Shown piece after piece: positions 19,396-29,347 of a stretch of 64,000 nt of DNA (position 1 is its first letter; each line of letters opens with the position of its first letter). Origin of the DNA: CAWCBH01 sp963793785 (GTDB lineage Bacteria > Actinomycetota > Thermoleophilia > Solirubrobacterales > 70-9); NCBI GenBank assembly GCA_963793785.1, contig CAWCBH010000003.1, positions 2,170,001-2,234,000 of the forward strand. The letters run 5' to 3'. The notes beneath the pieces were generated by a model. It was not told the origin of the DNA. It saw only the letters and a list, made by a program, of their open reading frames with translations, and ran no database searches. The translations under genes and the position numbers were made by a program.

Positions 19396-20334
19396 TTGCC
19401 GGCGCTCGAGCTTCGCCCGTTGCGCCGCCTCGACCTCGAGCGGGCTTCGAGCGACGAGCGCCCGACCCACGTCTCCTCGGCCTCCGGCGTCGTCCGCCGC
19501 GGCGTCTTCGCCTACGTGATCGGCGACGACGAGCTCGACCTGGCGGTCTTCGACCTCTCCGGACAGGAGCCGGGAACCCTGCGGCAGGCGCTGGAGGGAG
19601 AGCTGGCAGGGGACGCTGCGACCCGCGCCGAGCAGAAGCCAGACCTCGAGGCCCTGACCACGGTGCCGCCCTTCGAGGACAGCCCCTTCGGCGGCCTGCT
19701 GGGGCTGGGGTCGGGGTCCAGCGAGCGTCGCGACCGCGGCTTCTTCTGGCCGCTCCACGCCGACGGCTCACTGCGCGACGAGCCGCGCCAGCTCGACCTC
19801 GCTCCCCTCTACGGGGTCCTGCGCGCAGAGCTCGGGGAGATCAACGTCGAGGGAGCCAGCGTCTTCGGCGACCGGCTCTGGGTCTTCAACCGCGGCAACG
19901 AGGGGAAGGCGCCGAACGCGGTTGCAGAGATCGCCCTGCCCGACCTCGGCGAGTCGCTGCGCGGCGACCTGGCGATCGACCCCGAGGAGCTGTCGGAGCT
20001 TCGCGCCTACGAGCTGGGGGACCTCGACGGCGTGCCGCTGTGCTTCAGCGATGCGACCTCGATCTCCGAGCAGCTCGTCGTCTTCACCGCCTCCGCGGAG
20101 GCCGACGACCCCGAGGGAGGGATCATGGGCTCGGTGGTCGGGACGATCGACGCCGACGGCATCGTGCAGCGGCTTCGCACCATCGACCGCGAATGGAAGG
20201 TGGAGGGGGTCGACGCGAAGATCGACACCGGAGTCGTGGACTTCGTCTTCGTCTGCGACCAGGACGAGCCGCAGACTCCCTCGCCGCTGCTGACCGCGAC
20301 GATGCCGCTCGAGGCGCGCTTCGAGCAGGGCTAG
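19396..20334 (+). CDS. conserved hypothetical, propeller-like (DUF6910/6929-type)
   Basis: 312 residues, acidic, no signal peptide or membrane segment. It opens LELRPLRRLDLERASSDERP and contains repeats of the sort found in beta-propeller proteins (ASGVVRRGVFAYVIGDDELDLAVFDL split over strands, NVEGASVFGDRLWVFNRGN, DATSISEQLVVFTASAE). It looks like the DUF6910/DUF6929 group of unknown function. The only available start is TTG 19396, 36 nt after the P450 stop, so it is probably translated from the P450 mRNA. Its TAG stop shares CTAG (20331-20334) with the convergent ligase gene. Confidence 0.7.
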   Translation: MPALELRPLRRLDLERASSDERPTHVSSASGVVRRGVFAYVIGDDELDLAVFDLSGQEPGTLRQALEGELAGDAATRAEQKPDLEALTTVPPFEDSPFGGLLGLGSGSSERRDRGFFWPLHADGSLRDEPRQLDLAPLYGVLRAELGEINVEGASVFGDRLWVFNRGNEGKAPNAVAEIALPDLGESLRGDLAIDPEELSELRAYELGDLDGVPLCFSDATSISEQLVVFTASAEADDPEGGIMGSVVGTIDADGIVQRLRTIDREWKVEGVDAKIDTGVVDFVFVCDQDEPQTPSPLLTATMPLEARFEQG

Positions 20335-21394
20335 TCGAGGCGCGCGGTCTCGGTGCAGAGAAAGGACAGCAGGCCGTCCATGCCGGACTCCGCGTGCACG
20401 CGCCGCTGCAGGTCGGCGCCGCAGCCGTCGGCCAGGATCGTCTCCACGTGCGCGAGCTCTGCCTCGCAGTCCAGCTCCCCCGCGACGGTCCCTGCCAGCT
20501 CCACGCACTCCCTACCCAGCTCCCGCGCCGGGACGGGCTCGGCGGCGCGGTTGAGCAGCATCGCATCGAGGCCGTGACGGGTCGCCTGAAAGCTCGATTC
20601 GGCCAGCGCCTCGCGGGCCGGGATGTCGTCCTGGCTGCGCTCTGCCTCGACCCGCGTCAGGCAGTGCACGAACGCCGCCAGGGCCGCCGCGCGTCGCAGG
20701 TCGAACTGGGTGTCGGCGGCCCGGACCTCGATCGTCCCGAGGATGGGATGGATGCGGGCGTCCCACCAGATGTGGGTGTAGTCGTCGATCCCGGCTGCCG
20801 CGCAAACTTGCCGCGTGACCCGCCAGAAGTGCTCGAAGTCGGTGAACTGGGGCGCCATCGCCGCCCGCGGGTAGCTGCGGAAGATCACCGTCCGCGAGCT
20901 CGCCAGCCCCGAGTCCCTTCCGAACCAAAACGGCGAGTTCGCGGCCAGGGCGTTGAGCAACGGCACGTGGCTGCGGATCCCGTTGTAGGCGCGAACCGCG
21001 GTCTCCGCGTCGGGCATACCGACGTGGATGTGCTGGCCGCAGATCGGCGTCCGCAGCACACCCTGGAGCGAATCTTCGATCAGCGTGTTTCGCGGCGTCT
21101 GGCGGATCTCGATCTCACCGACGGTCGCGTCGGGGTGGACGCCGGCGCCGATGATCGCGATTCCGGTATCGAGCAACTCTCTGCGCACGTCGCGCAGCGT
21201 CTCGATCGCCTCGGCGGTGTTCGCCGAGATCTCGGACCTCGACTCGACCATCGAGGTGAACAGCTCGCCGGTGACGTCGCCATCCTCGGGGTCTGCCTCG
21301 CGAAGGACCGGCCCGCTGGCGCCCGCGAGGACTCCCTCGGCATCGACCAACAGCAGTTCCTCCTCGACCCCGAGGGCAAACGGCGGCGCGACAC
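20331..21394 (-). CDS. glutamate-cysteine ligase family 2 (YbdK/EgtA-like) carboxylate-amine ligase
   Basis: ATP-dependent ligase joining glutamate to an amine (cysteine in characterised members). Visible: FALGVEEELLLVDAEG, SRSEISANTAEA, GAGVHPDATVGE, CGQHIHVGMPDAETAVRAYN, NSPFWFGRDSGLASSRTVIF and ARIHPILGTIEVRAADTQ, the set expected for GCS2. About 350 residues. The N-terminal residues FALGVEEE lie in frame but without a start codon; GTG 21394 is 1 nt out of frame and would give MSRR before PFALGVEEE, so I infer a frameshift near 21375. In actinobacteria such enzymes serve ergothioneine, mycothiol-related or glutathione-like pathways; nothing nearby decides which. Confidence 0.85.
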
Positions 21395-21473
21395 CGAAGT
21401 TGCTTTCGCAGGGATCTGCGAGCTTGGAAGCCGCCTGCTTGGAAACGGGGCCTGAAGTAATCGTGCTCCCCTT

Positions 21474-21533
21474 CTACAAGAGGAGCACGATGATGATCAG
21501 GATCAGAATCAGAGCACCAATACCGATGTACAT
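21474..21533 (-). CDS. 19-residue hydrophobic peptide
   Basis: MYIGIGALILILIIIVLLL, a single membrane-spanning segment with no charged residue. The reading frame is short, but the ATG has one of the best Shine-Dalgarno sequences in the window (AAAGGAG, 6 nt upstream), it lies in its own 130-bp intergenic space, and small all-hydrophobic peptides of this kind occur in other actinobacteria (Lmo0937-like). Not a signal peptide of a larger gene, as it stops with TAG at 21476-21474. Confidence 0.6.
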   Translation of the reverse strand: MYIGIGALILILIIIVLLL

Positions 21534-21569
21534 GCCGACTCCTTTCGACGTTGCGCAGTCTTTACCCGA

Positions 21570-22466
21570 ATGGCGATTCGCCAATCCCCCCTGGGTGTCG
21601 CCGTGAGCGCCCCGCTGCTCGCAGTCGATGCCCCCTCGATGCTGTTCCGGGCTTTCTACGCGCTGCCGAAGTCGATCAAGGGCACCGACGGAAAGCCTGT
21701 CAACGCCCTGCTCGGGGCTGCCAACCTGATCCTCCGCGAGGTCGAGGACCACCGGCCCCGGGCAGTCGTGCTCTGCTTCGGTCCCGACGCGGCCTCCTAC
21801 CGGGTCGAGCTCTATCCCGCCTACCACGCCGACCGCGACGAGGTCCCGGACGAGCTGGCGCCGCAGTTCGCGGCCTGCGCGGACTTCTTCGGCGCCTTCG
21901 GCTGGCAGGTCGAAGGCCACGCCTCCCTGGAGGCCGACGATCTGCTCGGCTCATATGCCGACCAAGAGGCCGCCGCGGGCGGGCGGGCGCTGCTGCTGAC
22001 CGGTGACCGCGACATGTTCCAGTGCGTGAGCGAGAGCGTCAGCGTCCTCTACGTGCGCACCGGGGGCAGGGGTGCGGAGGAGGTGACCCCCGCCGGCGTG
22101 CGAGAGCGGTACGGGATCCCGCCGCAGCTGGTGCCCGACTTCATCGCCCTGCGCGGCGACCCCTCCGACGGCATCCCCGGCGCCAAGGGGGTCGGCGAGA
22201 AGACCGCGGCGGACCTGCTGCGGCGCCACGGCTCGCTCGAGGGGGTCCTCGACAACGCCCTCGCCGAGACCCGGCCCCGCCTGCGTACGGCGCTGCTCGA
22301 CGCGCGCGAGGACCTGCTTGCGTTCAAGGACCTCGCCACCCTTCGCGACGCCGGCGTGAAGCGGCCGCCCGACCGGGAGACCGACTGGCAGTCGGCAGCC
22401 GCCGCGGCTCGCGAGATCGGCATGAACCGCCTCGCCGAGCGCCTCGCCGCCGCCGGCTCCGGATAG
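21570..22466 (+). CDS. stand-alone 5'-3' exonuclease (PolI N-domain/FEN type)
   Basis: 298 residues homologous to the 5' nuclease domain of DNA polymerase I, without the polymerase. Acidic active-site segments: LLAVDAPSMLFRAFYALP (first Asp), EADDLLGSYA, LLLTGDRDMFQCV, and DFIALRGDPSDGIPGAKGVGEKTAADLL (helix-hairpin-helix, metal and DNA contacts). It removes RNA primers or flaps. Start: ATG 21570, or GTG 21603 (VSAPLLAVDAPS), which better matches homologues. Confidence 0.92.
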   Translation: MAIRQSPLGVAVSAPLLAVDAPSMLFRAFYALPKSIKGTDGKPVNALLGAANLILREVEDHRPRAVVLCFGPDAASYRVELYPAYHADRDEVPDELAPQFAACADFFGAFGWQVEGHASLEADDLLGSYADQEAAAGGRALLLTGDRDMFQCVSESVSVLYVRTGGRGAEEVTPAGVRERYGIPPQLVPDFIALRGDPSDGIPGAKGVGEKTAADLLRRHGSLEGVLDNALAETRPRLRTALLDAREDLLAFKDLATLRDAGVKRPPDRETDWQSAAAAAREIGMNRLAERLAAAGSG

Positions 22467-22468
22467 CG

Positions 22469-23266
22469 TCAGCCGTCGCGGATCGCGCGGGCGGCGACGA
22501 AATGGCCGGTCAGATAGCGGGTCGGCCAATTCGACAGGGCCTCGAAACGAAGGACGCGCCGCAGATGGCGCTGCTCGAGATCCGCGCCGGCTCCGTCGGC
22601 AAAGCGATCGGCCAGCTTCGAGGCCACCTGCGGTGGGCAGTGCATGATCGCCTCGGTTGCCTGGACCGTGAAGCCGGAATCCTCCAGCAGCCCGGCCAGC
22701 CGCCGCCGCCCGCAGGTGGCGCCGAGCTCGTAGGGGACGATGCCGAGGCGCCGGAACAGCTCCCGCCAGCGCCTTCGAGGTTCGCAGCGCCACGACGGGG
22801 TTCTGGCGGTTGTCCAGGGTGATGACCAGCCGCCCGCCCGGTCTCGTCACCCGAGCCAGCTCGCGCACCGCGACCGCGACCGAATCGAAGCTCGGGAAGT
22901 GATCGAGGGTGGAGTTGGAGACGACGACGTCGAAGCTGGCCGACTCGAACGAGAGGTCGCGGACGTCGCCGACGACGGTGGTGATCGCCGGCCATCTCTG
23001 GCCGCCGCGGCCTCGGCGACGGCGGGCGCCAGGTCGACACCGACAGTCCGGGTCGCGCGCGGCGCCAGCCAACCGACGAGGCCGCCGCCGACGGCTTCGT
23101 CGAACAGGTCGGTCTTCAGCACCTGCCCGAGGTCGTCCTCCGGAAGCCATCGCCGCAGCAACGACAGGTTGACGGCGTCGCTGTGGGCCCGCCAGAGCGC
23201 GTGGGCGCGGGTCGGCGCCCAGTCCTCGAGGACCCCGCTCCACTCGGTTGTCGCCGCCGAGCCCAC
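22469..23266 (-). CDS. class I SAM-dependent methyltransferase, frameshifted
   Basis: About 265 residues when three frames are joined. N-terminal part: LPEDDLGQVLKTDLFDEAVGG, LAPRATRTVGVDLAPAVAEAA (motif I region); middle: TVVGDVRDLSFESASFDVVVSNS, LARVTRPGGRLVITLDNRQNPVV (motifs II-III); C-terminal part in the third frame: FRRLGIVPYELGATCGRRRLAGLLEDSGF... ending TGHFVAARAIRDG. Motif order is intact, so the gene is probably whole and the breaks near 22770 and 22990 are sequence errors. GTG 23266 with TATTCT 8 nt upstream. It heads the unusual 22.5-32 kb region; the substrate may be the product of that cluster. Confidence 0.75.
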
Positions 23267-23274
23267 CGGCGCAG

Positions 23275-23280
23275 AGAATA
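23275..23280 (-). promoter_or_regulatory. -10 box, methyltransferase gene
   Basis: TATTCT on the minus strand, 8 nt before GTG 23266. Confidence 0.5.
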
Positions 23281-23312
23281 GGGTCGCGGGCCTGAGGTCG
23301 GAGAACGGCTAG

Positions 23313-24005
23313 ATGGGTCCGATGACCACCCGGTTGACGAGTGTCGCTCCGCGGCGGCTGGCGCTGGCGCTCGGCGGAGACGTTGCGCGAAGGCGGGCGC
23401 CCGGGCGCTTCTGTGGCAGACGCTGGCATACCTCGGGGCCCGGCGGCTGGAGATCCATTGCCGGCCGACCGACCGCGAGACCGTCACCCGTGATCGCAGT
23501 GCCGGGGGTGACGGTGCGGGCGCTGCGGCCTGACGACGCGCACGCCTACCGCGCCCTCGCCCCGCAGCCCGAGATCGGCGAGGAGGAGTTCCGGCGGCGG
23601 CTGCGGGCCGGCAAGCATTGCTTCGGCGCCTGGCGGGATCGGCGGCTGATCGCCGTCCACTGGCTGGCGCTGGACGAGGCGCCGCTTCCGTACCTCGGAG
23701 TCTCGCCCGCGCTCGGCGCCGACTTCTGCTTCGACTATGAGGCCTACACGGCGCCGGATGAGCGACGCCGTGGGATCAGCAACCTGCTGGCCGGTGCGGT
23801 GCGGGCCGAGGCGGTCTCACGGGGCAAGCCGCAGATTCTCAGCGCTCTCCTGCCCGAGAATCGCGTCAGCGTCGGCATCATCACTGTCCGCAGCCGGACG
23901 CTCGGGACCGTGGCCTCGATCCGCCTCGGTCACTGGCGGCTGGCGCGATCATCGGTCCCCGCCTCCTGCCTGGGGCGAGTTCGCACCCTGCAGCGGATCG
24001 GCTGA
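23313..24005 (+). CDS. GNAT-family acetyltransferase, copy 1 (frameshifted)
   Basis: About 230 residues. The acetyl-CoA-binding motif is ERRRGISNLLAGAVRAEA; upstream are PEIGEEEFRRRLRAGKHCFGAWRDRR and DYEAYTAPDERR, matched closely in copy 2 (28663-29347). The first 60 codons read correctly only in a second frame (GRARALLWQTLAYLGARRLEIHCRP region), which copy 2 shares as ALWWQVLATTGLRRLEIHCRP. So the 5' part carries at least two single-base shifts. The shared N-terminal helix is not typical of GNATs and may be a family-specific extension. Starts are ATG 23313 or 23322. Convergent with, and overlapping by about 57 nt, the PaaK-like copy A. Confidence 0.72.
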   Translation: MGPMTTRLTSVAPRRLALALGGDVARRRAPGRFCGRRWHTSGPGGWRSIAGRPTARPSPVIAVPGVTVRALRPDDAHAYRALAPQPEIGEEEFRRRLRAGKHCFGAWRDRRLIAVHWLALDEAPLPYLGVSPALGADFCFDYEAYTAPDERRRGISNLLAGAVRAEAVSRGKPQILSALLPENRVSVGIITVRSRTLGTVASIRLGHWRLARSSVPASCLGRVRTLQRIG

Positions 24006-25352
24006 CAGCGGGACGACGGTCTGCACCTTGCCGCCGGGGCCGCGGGGAAGGTCCTCGGCGTACTCGACGCGAACCGCGACGTCGTCGCCGAGGCTGTCGC
24101 GCAGCAGCGTGGCCAGACGCGCCGCCAGGCGTCTCGCGGTCACATGCCGCGGACCGACGACCGCCCGGAGGAGGAACTCCTTCGTCCTTCCTGGACCACC
24201 TGGTAGCGCCAGAGGTCGCGCTCCTTGCGAATCGGCAGCCGGGCGGCGTGAGGGTGGAGCGTGCGCCCTCGCCGAGGTCGAGCCAGGCCGTGCGTCCGAG
24301 CCTGCAGGAACGACAGCATCGGCAGCGTCCGCCCGCAAGGGCAGGGCCGGGGAGATCGGCCGCGAGGTCGCCGAGGCGGTAGTTGAGCAGGATCGTGCCG
24401 CGGTTGACGAGATTGGAGATCACGACCTCGCCGCTCTCGCCGGGCGGTGCGGCGCGCCGCCGCGGATCGACCAGGCGAACCGGGCAGAGGTCGACGTTGA
24501 GGTGATAGCCGCGATGGGCCTCGCACTCGAGCCCGACTCCCGGGGTCTCGATCGCGTTGTAGGAGCTCAGCACCTCGATCCCCAGCTCGTCCTGGATGGA
24601 GCTGCGAATCCCGTCGCTCATCGCGTCGGCTCCGAAGACGACGACCCGGGGAAGGTGGATGATCGGCCTCGGTCGCGCGCAGGTGGCCGAACAGCGCCTC
24701 GAGGTAGGAGCCGTAGGAGCTGATCACGTCGGGCCGGTAGCGGTCGAGCTCCGGCAGCGAGCTCCGCGGGCGCGCGCCAGATCGAGAAGGACCGCCGCTG
24801 CACCCGCAGGCCGGCCGGTAGAGGCGGTATGGCGGCGCACCGCCCGCACAGCGTCGACGCACGGAGCTGTCGAGCGGCAGGATCGAGGCCTGCGCGGTAG
24901 CGAAATCGCCGCCCCGCCAGCCGGGTCGACCAGCGAGCGGAAGCGCTCCCGCTGCGCGGCCTCGGCCGGAAACGAGGCCGGGTCGCGGAAAGAACGTCAG
25001 CGGCGCGCCGGTGCTGCCGCCGCTGTGCAGCGGCACGCAGGCCGTCCAGCGGCCAGGCCCGCGACCGGAAGTACTCGGGATCGCGCTGGACGTCGCGCCG
25101 CTCGAGCAGCGGCAGCCGGGCAAGGTCGGCGGCGGTTCGAATCGCAGCCGGATCGAGGCCCAGCCGGCGGAAGGTGTCGCGGTAGTAGGGCACGTGGACG
25201 CCGGCGTGGGCGACGACCGCCCGGATCGCGCCGCTGCTGGGCGCGCCGGATCTCCTCCTCGGGGCGAAACGGGAAGCGAGCCTGGCGCGGGGCCTCCCAG
25301 GCCATCCGGGCGGTCCAGGCGAGGCGGGCGCGACGACTGACTTGGCCGCCAT
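23949..25352 (-). CDS. PaaK/CapK-like adenylate-forming enzyme, copy A (frameshifted)
   Basis: About 450 residues when frames are joined. Phenylacetate-CoA-ligase-like family: such enzymes adenylate a carboxylate. In order: HVPYYRDTFRRLGLDPAA, LARLPLLERRDVQRDPEYF, ATP loop SGGSTGAP (about 25,000), SSYNAIETPGVGLECEAH (24,540), VVISNLVNRGTILLNYRLGD (24,400), CPCGRTLPML (24,330), and C-terminal DLPRGPGGK with the expected adenylating Lys (24,035). All elements survive, though in three frames. ATG 25352 overlaps the stop of copy B as TGATG, so B and A are coupled. The cognate acid is unknown; no phenylacetate-degradation gene is nearby. Confidence 0.78.
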
Positions 25353-26703
25353 CAGGCGGCGCTGCGGCTGCCTGCGAGCGAGATCACGGTGCGAATCTTC
25401 CCCGCTCCGGTGCGGGCGATCGAATCGACGAATGACACCTCGATCGTCGTATCGTCTCCGAACCGGGCGGCGAAGCTCCTCGCCAGCCGGCCCTGAAGGC
25501 GGGGACGGTCGCACTCAGGCGCCGTAACCAGCGCGATCGCGAAATGGGACAGGGAGCGCTGCACGACCTGGTAGCGCCAGACATGCTCTTCCTCGGTGAA
25601 CAGGGTGCGAACTGCCTGCGGATGGACCGCTTCGCCGTCGCGGGTCGCTGATCCAGTCTCCGACCCGTCCTTCGAGAAACGAGAGCAGGGGGAGCGAGCG
25701 TCCGCATGGGCAGGGACCGGGAAGCTTCGCCGCCACGTCTCCGAGCCGGTAGTTGAGCAACACGGTGGCGCGATTGACGAGGTTGGAGACGACCACCTCG
25801 CCCGCGCTCGCCGTCGGGCAACTCCTCGCCGTCGTCGCCGACGATCCGCACCGGGTTCAGATCGCAGTTGAGGTGCAGGCCCATATGACGCTCGCACTCG
25901 AAGCCGATCGTCGCCGCCTCGACCGCGCTGTAGAAGGTCAATACCTCGATTCCGAAGTGCTCCTCGATCAGGCGCCTCGCGGGAGCAGCAAGCGCGTCGG
26001 AGTGGTAGACGGCAACTCGCGGCCAGTCGAGCTCGATCCCCTGTCGGTAGGCATGCTGAAAGAGGACCTCCAGATAGGAGCCGTAGGAGCTGATCACGTC
26101 GGGCCGGAGCTCGTCGATCGCCGCCAGCACCTCCGCTGGTGGGTCGAGCAACGACATCTCGTGCCGCTCGCGTTGCGAATCTCGACGGAGGCATGATCCG
26201 ATCGCTGACCGCCCGCCGGATCGTCACCGCGGGGCTGAGTGGCGACGCGACGTCGAGCATCCGCACGCCCCAGCGCTTGCCCGCGATCCGGCGCTCTACC
26301 GCGATCCGGCGCTCGTGGAAGCCGATCTGGACGGGGCGGACCGGGTCCCGAAAGACGGTGACCGGTGCCCCGGAACTGCCGCCGGTCTGCATCTTCAGGA
26401 AACGGTCCGGCGGCTGCTCGTCGGTGACGAAGTAGAGCGGATCGCGCTGTAGCTGCTCACGCTCGATCAGCGGCAGCCGGGCCAGGTCGGCCGCGGTCCG
26501 GAGCTGGTCCGGGCGCAGGCCGAGACGATCCAACGTCTCCCGGTAGTAGGGAACGTGGCGGTAGGCGTAATCGACGACCCCGCGCAGGCGGCGGCGCCTG
26601 GGCTCGCTCGATCGCCGCCGGGGAGCGGAAGGGGAAGCGGGGCTGCGTCAGCCGCCGCGGCCGCCAGGCGGCCGGTCCAGACCAGGCGGCCGCCAAGCGA
26701 CAT
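25352..26703 (-). CDS. PaaK/CapK-like adenylate-forming enzyme, copy B (frameshifted)
   Basis: Paralog of copy A and first gene of the minus-strand B-A pair. Signatures: RLGLRPDQLRTAADLARLPL, ATP loop QTGGSSGAPVTVF (26,375), FYSAVEAATIGFECERHMG (25,920), NLVNRATVLLNYRLGD (25,770), CPCGRSLPLLSF (25,715), FVDSIARTGAGKIRTV with the adenylating Lys (25,405). ATG 26703 is preceded by GGAAG. The stop TGA overlaps the ATG of copy A by one base. Breaks near 26,680, 26,530, 26,150 and 25,800 need frame correction. Divergent from the amidotransferase gene with 74 bp between starts. Confidence 0.78.
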
Positions 26704-26754
26704 CGTTGCTTCCGCGCCGGGTATGTCGCCGCCTGGCGCCAAGGGCGCAGAGGA

Positions 26755-26760
26755 TAAGGT
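26755..26760 (+). promoter_or_regulatory. possible -10 box of the asnB-like operon
   Basis: TAAGGT in the 74-bp gap between the divergent copy B and asnB-like genes, 17 nt before GTG 26778. The same gap must also hold the copy B promoter. Confidence 0.3.
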
Positions 26761-26777
26761 GCTCGCCGACCTGGGAT

Positions 26778-28663
26778 GTGTGCGGATCGCCGGCTGCATC
26801 GTTGCGCGCGGAAAGCGGCCTCCCGAGGATGCTCTGGAGGCGATGGCGGCGGCGCTCTCCCACCGCGGCCCCGACGACCACGGGATCGCGGTGAACGGGA
26901 ACGTGGGCCTGGTCAACACGCGCCTGGCGATCGTCGACCCGGGCCCGGCGGGACACCAGCCGATGGCCGATCCCGGCGGCCGCTGGCTGCTGACCTACAA
27001 CGGCGAGATCTTCAACCACCTGGCGCTCCGCGCCGAGCTGCCGGTCGACGACTGGCGGGGGGGCAGCGACACCGAGACGCTGCTCGCCGCGCTGGCCGCG
27101 TGGGACGACGGAGGCGCTGGAGCGATGCAACGGTTTCTTCGCCTTCGCCGCCCTCGACACCGCGCGGGGCCGACTGCTGCTGGCGCGCGATCGCTTCGGC
27201 GTCAAGCCGCTCTACCTCGCGCGCTGGGACGGCGGCCTCTGGTTCGCGAGCGAGATGCGGGCGCTGATCGCGGCCGGGGTGCCGGCGCCGAGCGCGCGGC
27301 GGACGTGCTCGGCCATGCGGCCACCGTGCGGATGGCGCCGCGGGACGGCAGACTCCGATCGAGGCGATCGAGCGCTGCCCCCGGGCAGCATGCTCGCCGT
27401 GGACACGGACACGCCTGCCGACAAGCGAACGGCGCTGGTATCGAGCCCGCGGATGCGGTCGACCCCGATCTCGCCGCCGATCTCGCCGGCCGTAGCCGCG
27501 CCGAGCTCGCCGAGCGGCTGGAGGCGGCGTTGCGCGGAGCGGTGCGGCGGCGCCTGCTCGGCGACGCCCCGGTCGGCAGCGCCTGCTCGGGCGGCCTCGA
27601 CTCGACCCTCGTGACGGCGCTGGCCCGCGACGAGGATCCCTCGATCGTCGCCTTCAACGCCTCGCTGGTCGACGAGAGCGTGCCGACGAGGGGCGCTGGG
27701 CGGAGCGTCGCCGCCGCGGGCTCGGACGTCGAGCTGGAGACCGTGCGCGTCACCGCCTCGGACTGGCGGCGGGCGCTGGTCGAGCACCGTCGCCCACCAC
27801 GAGTACCCGCTCTCGTCTCGGCGGCAGCTCGGTCCCGGTTGCGTTGATCGCGCGCCGCGCCCGCGAGCGCGGCGTCAAGGTGCTGCTGACTGGCGAGGCC
27901 TCCGACGAGCTCTTCGGCGGCTACCGATCCTGCACGGCAGCCGCAGTATCGTCGCTTTCTCCCCGCCCGCAGATGCTGCGTCGGCTCGTCGAGGAAGCCC
28001 GGGGCCCGCAGGGATCGCCCCGGATCCGGCGGGCGCTCGCTCAACCACGTCTCGCGGCAGGCCCGGATCACGATCCGTGGTGTCGCACCTTCCGGCCGAG
28101 TCTGCTCAGCGCTAGGCAGACCGCGGCGATCCGAAGCGCGCAAGCAGGCATACGCCCACCATCCCGGCGCCCGGGGCGAGCTCGAGGCGAGCTCTGCTGA
28201 ACGGCCTCTCAACCGGGTCGTTTCAGCTTCCTCCTCAACCGCATGGACAAGGACATGATGGCCCATTCGGTGGAGACCCGACTGCCGTTCCTGGATCGCG
28301 AGGTCGTCGAGCTGGTCGTCAACCTGCCCCTCGAGCATCGAATCGCCCCGGCCTCGAAGGGACTCCTGCGCGATGTCGCCCGGCGATGGATGCCGGAGGC
28401 GATCGTCAGGCGACCCAAGCAGGCGGGGCTGCAGTTCGATGCCCGGCGCCGGATCGAGGAGGCGGCACGACCCGAGTTCCTGGAGCACGGCTACCTGCGC
28501 GACCTGATCGCAGCTTCCAGCCGACGGCTGGCGCGGCGTCCTCGACCGGACCATCGCCAGCGGACCCGCCTCTGGACCGCCGAGATCTGGTGCCGGCTGT
28601 TCATCGAGAAGCCAGGACGTCGCCTCGGTCGAGCGAGACCTCTGGGTGTCAGAGACGACCTGA
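26778..28663 (+). CDS. asparagine-synthase-like glutamine amidotransferase (several frameshifts)
   Basis: AsnB-type enzyme: an N-terminal Ntn glutaminase supplies ammonia and a PP-loop synthetase domain adenylates a carboxylate and amidates it. The start is GTG TGC GG..., placing the nucleophile Cys at residue 2, then IAGCIVARGKRPP, LSHRGPDDHG, TYNGEIFNHLALR; the synthetase has ACSGGLDSTLVTAL (27,590), LLTGEASDELFGGY (27,880), MMAHSVETRLPFLD and RRPKQAGLQFDAR. About 620 residues. The reading frame changes near 26,785, 27,120, 27,290, 27,420, 27,690, 27,800, 27,930 and 28,615 while each motif stays intact. TGA 28661-28663 overlaps the next ATG (TGATG). Neighbours suggest it amidates a specialised acid rather than free aspartate. 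A lasso-cyclase role was considered and rejected. Confidence 0.8.
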
Positions 28664-29347
28664 TGGCGACGACGGCGACCACCGGCCCGCGTCGACTTGC
28701 GAGGCGATCTGCCGAGACTCTGCGCGAGGGTGGGATACGGGCTCTGTGGTGGCAGGTCCTCGCCACCACAGGCCTGCGCCGGCTGGAGATCCACTGCCGG
28801 CCTGCGGAGCGCGAGCCGGCCCCGGCGGTGGCGGGGGTGAAGATCCGGCCGTTGACGCACGGCGACGCCGACCGTTACCGCGAGCTGAACCCGGATCCGG
28901 AGATCAGCGAGGCCGAGTTCATGCGCCGGCTGCGAGCCGGCGATCGCTGCCTCGGCGCCTGGCGCGGCGACCGCCTGGTCGGATCTCGCTGGCTGGCGAC
29001 CGGGGAGGCCCGCGTCTCCTACCTCGGCGTCACGCTTCTCGATCGCGCCCGAAGCCTGCTACTTCTACGAGGCTTTCACGGCGCCGGCCCAGCGGCGGCG
29101 CGGAATCGGCAACCTGCTCGACGCGGCGGCGCGGGCCGAGGCGGGCTCGATCGGCAAGGCGAAAGTCCTCAGCGGGCTCCTGCCCGAGAACCGGGGCGGG
29201 GTCGACTTCATGCGCACCTGGGGCCGCAAGGTCGGGACGTAGTGACCTCGATCCGCACTCGGACGCCTGGCGGATCTGCCAGGTCATCGGTGCCGTCGCG
29301 ACTTACATCGGCGCGGTTAGCGGGCTGCGCGGAGGCCGGACGGATGA
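28663..29347 (+). CDS. GNAT-family acetyltransferase, copy 2 (frameshifted)
   Basis: Paralog of the GNAT at 23313-24005, about 225 residues: SAETLREGGIRALWWQVLAT, GLRRLEIHCRPAERE, PEISEAEFMRRLRAGDRCLGAW, then after a break near 29,060 EAFTAPAQRRRGIGNLL (acetyl-CoA motif) and VLSGLLPENRGGVDFMRTWGRKVGT. A second break near 29,240 leads to VTSIR...ARSSVP, also present in copy 1. ATG 28663 overlaps the asnB-like stop (TGATG). The end probably overlaps the copy C start (ATGA, 29344-29347). It may acylate an amino group on the product of the amidotransferase; this is inference. Confidence 0.72.

Noticed and set aside
17050..19758. 902-codon minus frame across VOC and P450 genes
   Set aside because: Antisense to three supported genes with no recognisable domain.
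17967..21455. 1162-codon plus frame
   Set aside because: Runs through the P450, propeller-like and antisense ligase genes out of frame; Arg/Pro/Gly-rich shadow.
26778..28663. AsnB-like protein as a lasso-peptide cyclase
   Set aside because: No precursor peptide, RRE domain or transglutaminase-like protease nearby; instead adenylating enzymes and GNATs surround it.
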